Positions 9,152-18,789 of a stretch of 64,000 nucleotides of DNA are shown piece after piece (the first letter of the stretch is position 1; each line of letters opens with the position of its first letter). The stretch is taken from positions 1 through 64,000 of the forward strand of contig JADCGA010000001.1 in NCBI GenBank assembly GCA_020249265.1. Direction: 5' to 3'. The position numbers were made by a program, and so were the translations under genes. Under the pieces are notes generated by a model, which was not told the origin of the DNA, searched no databases, and worked only from the letters and a program-made list of their open reading frames with translations. The stretch comes from Roseomonas sp. GTDB lineage: Bacteria; Pseudomonadota; Alphaproteobacteria; Acetobacterales; Acetobacteraceae.

Positions 9152-10825
9152 CTACTTCACCTCAACGCCATAGACATCCCGTGCAGCATGGGCGGTGATC
9201 AGCCCATCCGCGACATCGCGCTTCACCAATTCCGGATCGCGCGCCTTAGGATCACCCATGCCGCCGCCGCCGGGCAGTTTCAGCAGCAGGCGCCGGCCTT
9301 TTGGAATCACCTGAAAGCCCTTGGTACGCAACACCGTGCCATTCGGGTCATTCAGGCCAACCCAACCACCAGCGCCTTCCGCGCCACCATCGCGCCCCTT
9401 GGGTGGATTGGCGACGCGATCGAAAATAGCATTCACCGCGAATTCCGCATCGCCCTTGGCGCCGATTTCCATAATCTGGCCAAAGCCGCCACGCGTCTTG
9501 CCAGCGCCCGCTGAATCAGGGCGGAGTTCCTTCTTCCAGAAAATCACGGGTGCGACGTTTTCAGTGGCTTCCACCGGCATGGTCCGCACGCCAGATGGGA
9601 AGGCCGTGCCATCTAGCCCATCCTTGGCTGGCCGCGCCCCCGTACCGCCGGAATTGAAGGTGATGATTTCAAAATCATCCACCTCAGCTTCCTGGCCCGA
9701 GACCTGAGAACCGCCACGCAAAGGCGGATTCCACAGGGCCGAAGACCCTTCCGCATTCACGCGCCCCGGGACGGCTTGGTGAAGGCAGCCCATCATCAAA
9801 TCCGGGATCAATTGCCCAATTACATGCCGCACGCTCACGGGATACGGCCGCGGCGCATTCAGGATGGAACCTTCAGGGATTTCCATCTCAAACGGCGCGA
9901 GGCTCGCCCAGTTATTCGGGACTTCGGGCGCGACAACACATTTTATGCCGAAGCAGGAATAGGCGCGGCAATAGGCGGGCGGGACATTGATGCCGCGGCC
10001 GGAAAGCCCCGAAGTGCCGGTATAATCCACCACAATCCGATCCGCATGGATGGTCATGGCGGCCTTCAGCGTCACCGGCGCCTCATACCCATCCGATTTG
10101 ATATCGGAACGGAAAGTACCGCGCGGCAGCTTTGCAATTTCAAGCAGGGTAGCGCGGCGGCTGGCTTCAAAAATATATTCCGCCAGATCATCCAGGCTAT
10201 CCATCGCGAACTCGTTCATCATTTCAACAAGTCGCTTGGAACCGGCGTCATTGCAGGCGCAAAGGGAATAGATATCGCCTTCCAATTCGACCGGCGTCCG
10301 GGACCCCGCTCGGATGAAATCAAAAAACGTCTCATTCGGCGCGCCGGCATCGAAGCATTTGACGATGGGGATATAGAGCCCTTCTTCGAAAACGCTGCGC
10401 CCTTCCGGGCCCATGCCAAGGCCGCCGATATCGATGATATGCGCGGTATTGGCGAAAAGTCCGACAATCTTGCCGCCGCGAAACGCGGGCGAAACGACGG
10501 TCAGGTCATGCAAATGCCCGGTCGCGAGCCAGGGGTCATTGGTGATGTAGTGATCACCTGGCTTCATGCTGGCTGCCGGGAATTTCGCCAGAAAGTGCCC
10601 GACAGATTCCGCCATGGAATTCACATGGCCAGGCGTACCGGTCACGGCCTGGGCCAGCATGCGTCCTTGCAGATCAAAAACGCCGGCGGAAAGATCGCCC
10701 GCTTCGCGCACCGTGGTGCTGAAGGCCGTGCGGATCATGGTTTGCGCCTGTTCTTCGACCACTGCAATCAGGCGATTCCATTGGATCTGGCGTTGAATTG
10801 TCGCCAGCGCGCCGGTTTCCTTCAT
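9152..10825 (-). CDS. Hydantoinase B/oxoprolinase family protein
   Basis: HyuB features: TAFSTTVREAGDLSAGVFD, GHVNSMAESVGHFL, NDPWLATGHLHDLTVV, C-terminal LPGGGGMGDP; ATGA overlap with upstream HyuA. Confidence 0.92.
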   Translation of the reverse strand: MKETGALATIQRQIQWNRLIAVVEEQAQTMIRTAFSTTVREAGDLSAGVFDLQGRMLAQAVTGTPGHVNSMAESVGHFLAKFPAASMKPGDHYITNDPWLATGHLHDLTVVSPAFRGGKIVGLFANTAHIIDIGGLGMGPEGRSVFEEGLYIPIVKCFDAGAPNETFFDFIRAGSRTPVELEGDIYSLCACNDAGSKRLVEMMNEFAMDSLDDLAEYIFEASRRATLLEIAKLPRGTFRSDIKSDGYEAPVTLKAAMTIHADRIVVDYTGTSGLSGRGINVPPAYCRAYSCFGIKCVVAPEVPNNWASLAPFEMEIPEGSILNAPRPYPVSVRHVIGQLIPDLMMGCLHQAVPGRVNAEGSSALWNPPLRGGSQVSGQEAEVDDFEIITFNSGGTGARPAKDGLDGTAFPSGVRTMPVEATENVAPVIFWKKELRPDSAGAGKTRGGFGQIMEIGAKGDAEFAVNAIFDRVANPPKGRDGGAEGAGGWVGLNDPNGTVLRTKGFQVIPKGRRLLLKLPGGGGMGDPKARDPELVKRDVADGLITAHAARDVYGVEVK

Positions 10826-12915
10826 CGTGCAGCCTCCTGCGTCAGATCGAGATAGCCAAGCCCATCCATGCGGCAAATCCAGCCCGGGCCAATCAAGGTG
10901 CTGGTTTCCGCTTCGGCGATAATGGCGGGGCCGGCCACCGTGGCACCGGGCCGCATCGCATCGCGATCATAAACCTGCCATTCGGCCACTTCGCCGGTGG
11001 CGGTATCGCGCACCATTTGCACGCGGATCGGGCTTGGTGCGGGCGCATTCGCCACCGCCGCCGCCGGTTCCACATGCGCTTCAACGGTGCGGACCGTGAC
11101 GGCGAAGGACAGGATTTCAACATCCGAACCTGGCACCGGGCGGTCATAGAAACGGCTATATTCCGAATCATACAGCGCGCGAATTTCGCGTACATCCTGT
11201 TGGGTCAAGGCACGCGGCGGGATCGGCACGGCGATTTCATGACCCTGCCCGACATAGCGCATATAGGCGATGCGCGTTTCCTCGATCGGCGCACCAAAGG
11301 CGCCTTCCGCCACCACGCCCGCCGCTTCGTGCGACATGGCCGCCAGCAGGCCATTCACCGCAGCGACATCAAAGCTGCCGAAGCGCTGATAGAGCGACTT
11401 CACCACCTCATAAGCCACCGGCGCGCGGAGGAAGCCAATCGCGCTGCCGACGCCCGCGCCAGAGGGCACCAGAATGCGCTTCACGCCGATTTTCTCGGCC
11501 ACGCGATAGCCATGCACGGGGCCACCGCCACCAAAGGCAATCACCACGCGGCCTTCGTAATTCTTGGCACTTTCAATGGCATGGACGCGCGCGGCATTGG
11601 CCATATTCTCATCAACCATCTCAACCACGCCAAGTGCTGCCATATCGGCGGAAAGTGCGAGCTTGCCACCCACATGTTCAGCCAGCGCCTTGCGAGACTG
11701 ATCAGGATAAAGCCTGAGCGCACCACCCGCGAAAAGTTCAGGATCGTAGCGGCCAAGCGCCAGATTGGCGTCGGTCACCGCCGGATGCGTGCCGCCACGC
11801 CCATAACAGGCAGGGCCGGGATCAGCGCCGGCACTTTCGGGGCCCACCTGAATGCGCCCCATGCTGTCCACCTGCGCGATGGAACCGCCACCCGCGCCGA
11901 TTTCTACCATTTCAATCACAGGAATGCGGAGCGGCAGGCCAGAGCCTTTCTTGAAGCGCCCAACGCGCGCCACTTCGAAGGTGCGCGACGCCTGCGGGCG
12001 GAAATCATCAATCAGGCAGACCTTGGCAGTGGTGCCGCCCATATCGAAGGACAGCACCTTATCGAAGCCACGCTGCCGCGCGACAAAGGCCGAGAATATC
12101 GCACCCCCCGCCGGGCCGCTTTCCACCAGGCGGATTGGGAAACGCGCCGCGGTATCAATGGTGGTGAGGCCACCACCCGACAGCATCAGATAAAGCGGGC
12201 AAGCAAGTCCTGCATCGCGCAACCCCAATTCCAATTGCTTCAAGTAGCGCGCCATCAAGGGCTGCACATAGGCATTGGCGACGGTGGTCGAAAAACGTTC
12301 CCATTCGCGCATTTCGGGCGAGACTTCTGAGGAAAGTGAGACCGGCAATTCTGGCCAGGCTTCGCGCACAATCTCGGCCGCGCGGCGTTCATGGGTTGGG
12401 TTCACAAAGCCATGGATGAAACCGATGGCGAGGCTTTCAATACCCTCAGCGCGCATAAAGGGAATATGTGCGCGCACCGCGGCCTCATCCAAGGCAAGCA
12501 GCACCTTGCCGGTATTATCAAGGCGCTCCGGCACCGGCAGGCGCCAGCGGCGCGGCACAAGCGGCTTGGCCAATTCAATGTTCAGATCATATTGGTCGTA
12601 GCGCGCTTCATTCGCGAGCGCCAAAACATCGCGAAAGCCATCGGTGGTGATCAGCGCGGTTTTCGCCCCCTTGCGTTCAATCACCGCATTGGTGGCAAGC
12701 GTGGTGCCATGGATCACCAGCGCCAGATCAGCGGGCTTCATGGCGGCCTTGGCCAGCACCTGCTGCACACCTTCAAGCACACCCTTCTCGGGTGCGGCAG
12801 GCGTGGTCAGGACCTTGGCGGTCCAGCGCTGGCCATCTTTTTCAATGGCCAGATCCGTGAAGGTGCCGCCGATATCAACGGCAAGACGCGCATTGTTATG
12901 TGCTGATGTGCTCAT
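10822..12915 (-). CDS. Hydantoinase A/oxoprolinase family protein
   Basis: VDIGGTFTDLAIE, HGTTLATNAVIERKGAKTALITTDGFRDVL, SFDMGGTTAKVCLI; ATGA overlap with the M20 gene. Confidence 0.93.
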   Translation of the reverse strand: MSTSAHNNARLAVDIGGTFTDLAIEKDGQRWTAKVLTTPAAPEKGVLEGVQQVLAKAAMKPADLALVIHGTTLATNAVIERKGAKTALITTDGFRDVLALANEARYDQYDLNIELAKPLVPRRWRLPVPERLDNTGKVLLALDEAAVRAHIPFMRAEGIESLAIGFIHGFVNPTHERRAAEIVREAWPELPVSLSSEVSPEMREWERFSTTVANAYVQPLMARYLKQLELGLRDAGLACPLYLMLSGGGLTTIDTAARFPIRLVESGPAGGAIFSAFVARQRGFDKVLSFDMGGTTAKVCLIDDFRPQASRTFEVARVGRFKKGSGLPLRIPVIEMVEIGAGGGSIAQVDSMGRIQVGPESAGADPGPACYGRGGTHPAVTDANLALGRYDPELFAGGALRLYPDQSRKALAEHVGGKLALSADMAALGVVEMVDENMANAARVHAIESAKNYEGRVVIAFGGGGPVHGYRVAEKIGVKRILVPSGAGVGSAIGFLRAPVAYEVVKSLYQRFGSFDVAAVNGLLAAMSHEAAGVVAEGAFGAPIEETRIAYMRYVGQGHEIAVPIPPRALTQQDVREIRALYDSEYSRFYDRPVPGSDVEILSFAVTVRTVEAHVEPAAAVANAPAPSPIRVQMVRDTATGEVAEWQVYDRDAMRPGATVAGPAIIAEAETSTLIGPGWICRMDGLGYLDLTQEAAR

Positions 12916-14177
12916 TGCCCCATCTCCGCCGCCCAACGGGTGACCACGGCGCAAGCGGCCGCAAAATCTTCCATGCGCATAGCTTCCTTCGGATTGTGAC
13001 TGCCATTCTGATTGCGAACGAAAAGCATCGCCGCCGGCACGCCCGCTTCGGCAAAGGCGGCCGCATCATGCCCGGCACCCGATGCCATATGCCGATAGCG
13101 AATACCAAGCGCCTTGGCGGCGCTTTCAATGCCCGCCCGCACACCCTGATCCATCGGCGCGGAAAGGCTGCCGGTTTCCGGGCCAAGATCAAACCGCACA
13201 CCACGGCGCGCTTCAATCTCGGCAATGATGCGGCCCATGGCGGCGAAAAGCAGATCGCGCGACGCCGGTTCAACGCTGCGAATATCAAGCTGAAAACGCG
13301 CCTCACCGGCGATTTTCGTGAAGCCTGCTTCTTCCGTGGTGGCCATTGTGCAGAAGGTGCAGACCATGGCGTGGCCAAGCGCTTCAAGCCGGCACCATTC
13401 CTCATCCAGCCGATGCACAAGCTCGGCCAAGGCAACCGCCGCATCACGCCGATAGCGCCGCGCGGTCGCGCCCGAATGATTGTATTCGCCCAGCACGCGC
13501 GCCGCACGCAGCCGCCGCGATCCGGGGATGCCGGTCACGATGCCAATGGGCAGTCCTTCGGAATCAAGGCTCGGCCCTTGTTCAATATGCACTTCCAGAA
13601 AGGCCGCCGTGTTTTCCGGGCCGAGCAGATGTTCGCCGCGTGCCACCGCATTAGGATCAAAGCCTTCTTCGCGCATATGTTCGGCCAAACTCCGGCCGCT
13701 ATCGGTGCGCTTCACTTGAAGGACTTCAGCCGCCAGCAACCCAAGCGCTGCCTTGCTGCCAGGATAGGAAGTCGGGAACCATTGCCCCGCTTCCTCAGCG
13801 CGAATGGCCATCACCGTCATATCGCGGGCGGGCTGGAAGCCAGCGCGCTTCATGCCGGCCACTGCCGCAAGCCCCGCCAGAACCCCGGCGGCGCCATCGA
13901 AATTCCCGCCCTCACGCACGGAATCGAGATGGCTGCCCATGATGATCTGCTTCGCCGCACGATCCGTCCCGGGAAGGGTCGTATACAGATTGCCCGCAAC
14001 ATCATTGCGGCATTCCAAGCCAAGTTCGCGGGCGGCGTCGCGCACCAATTGATGCGCGATGCGCTCTCCACGCCCATAGGCTTCGCGCGTGACACCTTCG
14101 CCATCGCGTGTGGCGTCCCGCAGCGCGTCAAACAAACGCGCCGCGAGGGCCATGTCGGGTGTAAGATTGGGCAGCAT
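12912..14177 (-). CDS. M20 Zn-dependent hydrolase, N-carbamoyl-L-amino acid hydrolase/allantoate amidohydrolase-like
   Basis: IIMGSHLDSVREGGNFDGAAGVLAGLAA, RAEEAGQWFPTSYPGSKA, LEVHIEQGPSLDSEGLPIGIVTGI. Confidence 0.9.
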   Translation of the reverse strand: MLPNLTPDMALAARLFDALRDATRDGEGVTREAYGRGERIAHQLVRDAARELGLECRNDVAGNLYTTLPGTDRAAKQIIMGSHLDSVREGGNFDGAAGVLAGLAAVAGMKRAGFQPARDMTVMAIRAEEAGQWFPTSYPGSKAALGLLAAEVLQVKRTDSGRSLAEHMREEGFDPNAVARGEHLLGPENTAAFLEVHIEQGPSLDSEGLPIGIVTGIPGSRRLRAARVLGEYNHSGATARRYRRDAAVALAELVHRLDEEWCRLEALGHAMVCTFCTMATTEEAGFTKIAGEARFQLDIRSVEPASRDLLFAAMGRIIAEIEARRGVRFDLGPETGSLSAPMDQGVRAGIESAAKALGIRYRHMASGAGHDAAAFAEAGVPAAMLFVRNQNGSHNPKEAMRMEDFAAACAVVTRWAAEMGQ

Positions 14178-14185
14178 GCGCGGGC

Positions 14186-14977
14186 TTACAGCATGCTCCG
14201 CACACGTCCGCCGTCAACGCGGATCATGGAAGCGGTGATATAGGCGCCGGTCTCGCCCGCTAAAAACGCACCCATCGGCCCATATTCGGCCGGCATGCCA
14301 ATGCGGCCGGCGGGAATTTCCTTGGCAGTCTGGGCCAGGATTTCATCTTCCGAAACGCCCGTTTGCTTCGCGCGAATGGCCGTATTGGTGGTGATGCGAT
14401 CGGTCAGGATGCTGCCCGGCGCCAGCACATTCATCGTCACGCCATCGGCGGCCACTTCAGCGGAAAGCGTCTTCAGCCAACCCCAGATCGAAGCGCGCAA
14501 GGTATTGGAAAGCGCCAGAGTCGGAATCGGGTGTTGCATCCCCGTGCTGCCCACCACAATCACCCGGCCCCATTTCTGCGCGCGCATCGCCGGCATCAGG
14601 CGGTTGGTGATGCGAATTGGGGAAAGCACAATATTCTGGAACCACTTGACCAGATCTTCTTCCTTCATCTGGGAAGCGGTGCAAACGGGCGGTCCGCCAT
14701 GGTTCAGCACAAGGATATCAACGCCACCCATGGCCGCCACCGCGGCATCGGCGAGCTTATCCATCTCCGCCCCACTCGAAACATCCGCCGGAATGCCATA
14801 GGCTGCCTGGGCGCCCAGCGCCTTCAATTCCGCAGCCACCTTATCAAGGCTTGCCTGTTCGCGCCCGCTGACGGTCACAACGGCGCCCTCGGCCGCGATG
14901 GCATCAGCGATGGACCGCCCAAGCCCCTTGGAACCGCCCATGACCAAGGCCCGCTTGCCCTTCAAACCCAAATCCAT
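14186..14977 (-). CDS. SDR family oxidoreductase
   Basis: KGKRALVMGGSKGLGRSIADA (TGxxxGxG variant), LVLNHGG, C-terminal IRVDGG; start MDLGLKG at 14977. Confidence 0.88.
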   Translation of the reverse strand: MDLGLKGKRALVMGGSKGLGRSIADAIAAEGAVVTVSGREQASLDKVAAELKALGAQAAYGIPADVSSGAEMDKLADAAVAAMGGVDILVLNHGGPPVCTASQMKEEDLVKWFQNIVLSPIRITNRLMPAMRAQKWGRVIVVGSTGMQHPIPTLALSNTLRASIWGWLKTLSAEVAADGVTMNVLAPGSILTDRITTNTAIRAKQTGVSEDEILAQTAKEIPAGRIGMPAEYGPMGAFLAGETGAYITASMIRVDGGRVRSML

Positions 14978-15096
14978 GACCCATTTCTCCACGAAAGAAT
15001 GATGCCCCGACCCTGCCCCCTCACCCGCCCTCTGGCAAGACGGGCCAAGCCGGGCCATGGTGCGCCCCGTTCAAAGACGCGGAGCACAAAACCCCC

Positions 15097-16074
15097 ATGG
15101 CCAAGCCAGTCATTCTCGTCACCCGGAAATTGCCCGAGGCCATTGAGGCGCGGCTCGCCGAAGTCTTCGACGCCAGGCTGAACACTGAGGACGCGCTTTG
15201 GGGCCGCGACGGCGCTGAAATTGCCGCCCGCGCCAAGGCCTGCGGGGCCGATGGCATCCTTTGCGCCGCTGGCGATGCGATGAACGCCGCCGCCATCAAC
15301 GCCCTGCTGGAAAGTGTAAAGGTGATCGCGACCTTCAGCGTGGGCTTTGACCATGTTGCGATAGATGCCGCGCGCGCACGCGGCATTGCTGTGACCAATA
15401 CGCCCGAGGTGCTGTCCTTCGCGACCGCCGAATGCGCCTTCACCCTCATGCTGATGGCCGCCCGCCGCGCCGGCGAAGGCGAACGTATGGTCCGCGCAGG
15501 GCAGTGGGAGGGCTGGGCGCCAACGCAGCTTATGGGTGTCACGCTCCAAGGTAAGAAGCTTGGTGTGCTGGGCTTTGGCCGTATTGGCCGCGAATTGGCC
15601 GCCATGGCGCGCGGCGTGCAGATGGAGATCCATTATCGCGACATGCAGCGCCTGCCGACGGAAATCGAACAGGGCGCGATTTTCCATGAAACCGATGCAG
15701 GTTTCCTCGGCAGCATTGATGTGCTTTCCATGCATGTCCCAGGCGGTGATGGCACGCGCAAATGGCTCAATGCCGAACGGCTCTCGCAGATGAAAAAGGG
15801 CGCCATTGTCATCAATTCCGGGCGCGGGCCTTCGGTGGATGATGAAGCGCTGATCGCCGCGCTGAAATCCGGCCATATCCGCGCTGCCGGGCTTGATGTT
15901 TATGATGGGGAACCCCGCGTGCATCCGGGCTATATGGCGCTTGAGAATGTGGCGCTGCTGCCGCATCTCGGTTCCGCCACCATCGAAACGCGCCATGCCA
16001 TGGGCATGCGCTGCATTGAAAACCTCGCCGCCGTGCTGATCCAGGGCATTTCGCCCCCGCATCGCGTGGTTTGA
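15097..16074 (+). CDS. D-isomer-specific 2-hydroxyacid dehydrogenase (glyoxylate reductase-like)
   Basis: VGFDHVAIDAARARGIAVTNTPEVL, GKKLGVLGFGRIGRELA, GAIVINSGRGPSVDDEAL, LLPHLGSAT. Confidence 0.92.
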   Translation: MAKPVILVTRKLPEAIEARLAEVFDARLNTEDALWGRDGAEIAARAKACGADGILCAAGDAMNAAAINALLESVKVIATFSVGFDHVAIDAARARGIAVTNTPEVLSFATAECAFTLMLMAARRAGEGERMVRAGQWEGWAPTQLMGVTLQGKKLGVLGFGRIGRELAAMARGVQMEIHYRDMQRLPTEIEQGAIFHETDAGFLGSIDVLSMHVPGGDGTRKWLNAERLSQMKKGAIVINSGRGPSVDDEALIAALKSGHIRAAGLDVYDGEPRVHPGYMALENVALLPHLGSATIETRHAMGMRCIENLAAVLIQGISPPHRVV

Positions 16075-16105
16075 TTTTTCGCTCTCAACACCAAGGAAGC
16101 TTCAG

Positions 16106-16744
16106 ATGAATTTCGATTTCGCGAAAATCCCCTTTGACCAAGCCTATAAGCTGGTGGTGTCCACCGTGGTGCCGCGCCCGGTGGCCTGGGTGGTGACGAA
16201 GGACCAGGATGGCGTGGTGAATGCCGCGCCCTATTCCTTCTTCAACGCTTTTTCTGACAATCCCGTGGTGGTGGGCTTTGGCTGCGGGCCGCGCGCGCCG
16301 GGTGCGCTGAAGGATACGGTCGCGAATATCGAAGCGACGGGGCAATTTGTGGTGAATATGGTCTCGGCCGATTTGGCGGAGAAGATGAACATCACCGCAG
16401 TAGATTTCCCGCCCGGCGTCAGCGAAATCACCGAAGCGGGGCTTTCCACCGCGCCTTCCACCAAGGTCGCGGTGCCGCGCATCGCCGAAAGCCCGGTTGC
16501 GCTGGAATGCGAGATTTTCCAATTCGTCCCTGCGGGCCGGCATATCATTGTGCTCGGCAAGGTAGTTGGCATGTATGTGCAGGATGATTGCGTGATGGAC
16601 CTGGCGAAATACTACATTGATACGCCGAAGCTTGACCTGGTTGGGCGCATGCATGGGCGCGGCTGGTATGCGCGTACCACGGACCGTATCGAGATCCCGC
16701 GCATTGACCTTGATGAATGGGAAGCCCGCAAGAAGAAGGGCTGA
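16106..16744 (+). CDS. Flavin reductase family protein
   Basis: YKLVVSTVVPRPVAWVVT, NAAPYSFFNAFSDNPVVVGFG (flavin reductase-like FMN-binding fold). Confidence 0.87.
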   Translation: MNFDFAKIPFDQAYKLVVSTVVPRPVAWVVTKDQDGVVNAAPYSFFNAFSDNPVVVGFGCGPRAPGALKDTVANIEATGQFVVNMVSADLAEKMNITAVDFPPGVSEITEAGLSTAPSTKVAVPRIAESPVALECEIFQFVPAGRHIIVLGKVVGMYVQDDCVMDLAKYYIDTPKLDLVGRMHGRGWYARTTDRIEIPRIDLDEWEARKKKG

Positions 16745-16748
16745 GGTA

Positions 16749-17732
16749 ATGCAGCAAGGGCCGATGCCAAGCATGATCACGCGCCGTCTTGCTTTGGCGC
16801 TGCCCTTGCTGCCCATGGCAGCGCAGGCCCAGGCACCCGCCTGGCCGTCCCGCCCCATCAGGCTGATTGTGCCCTTCGCACCTGGTGGCACAACGGATGT
16901 TGTTGGGCGCTTGGCGGCGGAGAAACTCGGCCCCAGGCTTGGCCAGCCCATGCTGGTGGAAAACCGCCCCGGCGCGGGGGCGACGCTTGGTGCGCAATTG
17001 GTCGCACGGGCAGAGCCGGATGGGCATACGCTGCTGGTATCATCTTCCACCTCGCATGGCGTCTCACCCGCGATCTATCCCAACATCGGCTATGACCCGA
17101 TGGTGGATTTCGCGCATATCGCGCTCCTGTCACGCACGCCCCCTGCCCTGCTGGTCACGCGCAACCATCCTGCGCGCAATATCCAGGAGTATCTGGAATT
17201 GGGCCGGCGAGAACGTGAATTGACGCTGGCCGTGGCGGCCATTGGAACCTCCTCCCATTTGGCCGGCGTGCGGCTTGGTCAGGCGCTGGGGGTGGAGGTG
17301 CGCTCTGTCGTTTATCGGGGTGTTGGTCCGGCGCTCACGGATGTGATTGCCGGTATTGTGCCCGGCATTATTGATAGCCTACCTTCCGCGGTTGGGCATA
17401 TGCGCGGCGGGTCGCTCCGCGCCCTGGCGCTGTTGAGTGAATATCGTTCGCCCCTTTTCCCTGATTTGCCCACCATGCGCGAAGCCGGGCTTGATGTGGT
17501 CTCTGCCGCCTGGTTCGGCATTTCCGCCCCGGCTGCCACGCCGGCACCCGTCCTGGCGCGGCTCACCCGTGAAACCCAGGCCATGCTGGCCGAACCCGAA
17601 ACACGTGCAAAGCTTGAGGATTTGGGCGGCGCACCCCCGCCATGGACACCGGCCGAATATACCGCCTTCATCAGAAGCGAATTGGCAACGCTTGGCGCGC
17701 TGGCGCGTGCTGCCGGGATCAAACCGCAATAA
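16749..17732 (+). CDS. Tripartite tricarboxylate transporter substrate-binding protein (TctC/Bug family)
   Basis: Signal peptide then WPSRPIRLIVPFAPGGTTDVVGRL, VENRPGAGATLGAQLVARAEPDGHTLL; start trimmed from the 16617 ORF. Confidence 0.9.
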   Translation: MQQGPMPSMITRRLALALPLLPMAAQAQAPAWPSRPIRLIVPFAPGGTTDVVGRLAAEKLGPRLGQPMLVENRPGAGATLGAQLVARAEPDGHTLLVSSSTSHGVSPAIYPNIGYDPMVDFAHIALLSRTPPALLVTRNHPARNIQEYLELGRRERELTLAVAAIGTSSHLAGVRLGQALGVEVRSVVYRGVGPALTDVIAGIVPGIIDSLPSAVGHMRGGSLRALALLSEYRSPLFPDLPTMREAGLDVVSAAWFGISAPAATPAPVLARLTRETQAMLAEPETRAKLEDLGGAPPPWTPAEYTAFIRSELATLGALARAAGIKPQ

Positions 17733-17802
17733 GTGCGGCGCCGCACCCGCTTGCACTCACGCGCCAATGCGTCAGGATGGAGTGAGGGTGAGGAAACGCA
17801 TC

Positions 17803-18768
17803 ATGATCAACCGTCGCACATTTGGCTTGGCAGGGCTGCCATTTCTGATCAGGCCAGCCATGGCGCAGACATGGCCATCGCGCCCCATTCGCCTGGTGGT
17901 GCCCTGGCCTCCGGGGCAGGCGACAGATCAGGTCGGTCGCTTGATGGCGCAACGGCTTTCGGAAAGGCTGGGCCAGCCGATTGTGCCGGAAAATCGCCCC
18001 GGCGCGGGGGGGAGCATCGGCACGGATATCGTCGCCAAGGCCACGCCCGATGGGTACACTTTACTCGCCGCCTCGATCGGGCCGATTAGCTTGGGCCCCC
18101 TGATCCATCGCACGCCTTATGATGTTGACCGGGATCTGGCGCCGGTCGCGCGGTTTTCGGGCTCTCCCTATATCCTGGTGGCGCGCGCAGATTTCCCGCC
18201 ACCCAATGCGCGCGCCTTGATTGCGCTGCTGCGCGCCAATCCCGGCAAATACACCTATGCATCATCCGGCGCGGCGGGGTCGCAGCATGTGCTGACCGCA
18301 CTTTTGCTCGCCCGCGCCAATGTAGATGCGCTGCATATCCCCTATCAGGGTAGCGGCCCTGCAATGGCGGCGCTGCTTGGTGGCCAGGTGCATTTCGCCA
18401 TCGAAACGCTCGCCGCTTCCGGCACGCTGATCCGCGAAGGCAAGCTTAAAGCCTATGGCTCCACCAGCGGGCGGCGCAGCCGCTTGGCGCCTGATATCCC
18501 ACCTCTGGCGGAGGCCGCCGATATGCCGGGCTATGATTATACCGGCTGGATTGGCCTGATGGCGCCGGCCGCCACGCCACCCGTCATCATTGCACAAATT
18601 GCAGGCGCCGTGGAACAAATCGCCGCCCAGCCTGACACGCATGAGCGTCTGACCAATATCGGAACCGAGGCCTTCTTCGCCGGCCCGGATGCCTTCCGAC
18701 AGGTTTTGGCGGAGTATCGCACGAATTTCGAAGCTGTCATTCGTCAGCTTGGCATTCGCGCAGAGTAA
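17803..18768 (+). CDS. Tripartite tricarboxylate transporter substrate-binding protein (TctC/Bug family)
   Basis: WPSRPIRLVVPWPPGQATDQVGRL, PENRPGAGGSIGTDIVAKATPDGYTLL; start MINRRTFGLAG at 17803. Confidence 0.9.
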   Translation: MINRRTFGLAGLPFLIRPAMAQTWPSRPIRLVVPWPPGQATDQVGRLMAQRLSERLGQPIVPENRPGAGGSIGTDIVAKATPDGYTLLAASIGPISLGPLIHRTPYDVDRDLAPVARFSGSPYILVARADFPPPNARALIALLRANPGKYTYASSGAAGSQHVLTALLLARANVDALHIPYQGSGPAMAALLGGQVHFAIETLAASGTLIREGKLKAYGSTSGRRSRLAPDIPPLAEAADMPGYDYTGWIGLMAPAATPPVIIAQIAGAVEQIAAQPDTHERLTNIGTEAFFAGPDAFRQVLAEYRTNFEAVIRQLGIRAE

Positions 18769-18789
18769 GACAGGATAGGAGAGAGACCC

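Noticed and set aside
9776-10855. 359-aa + strand ORF
   Set aside because: Antisense to HyuB.
10798-12330. 510-aa + strand ORF
   Set aside because: Antisense to the well-supported HyuA gene; no recognisable domain.
12900-14243. 447-aa + strand ORF
   Set aside because: Antisense to the M20 amidohydrolase; His/Arg-rich shadow frame.
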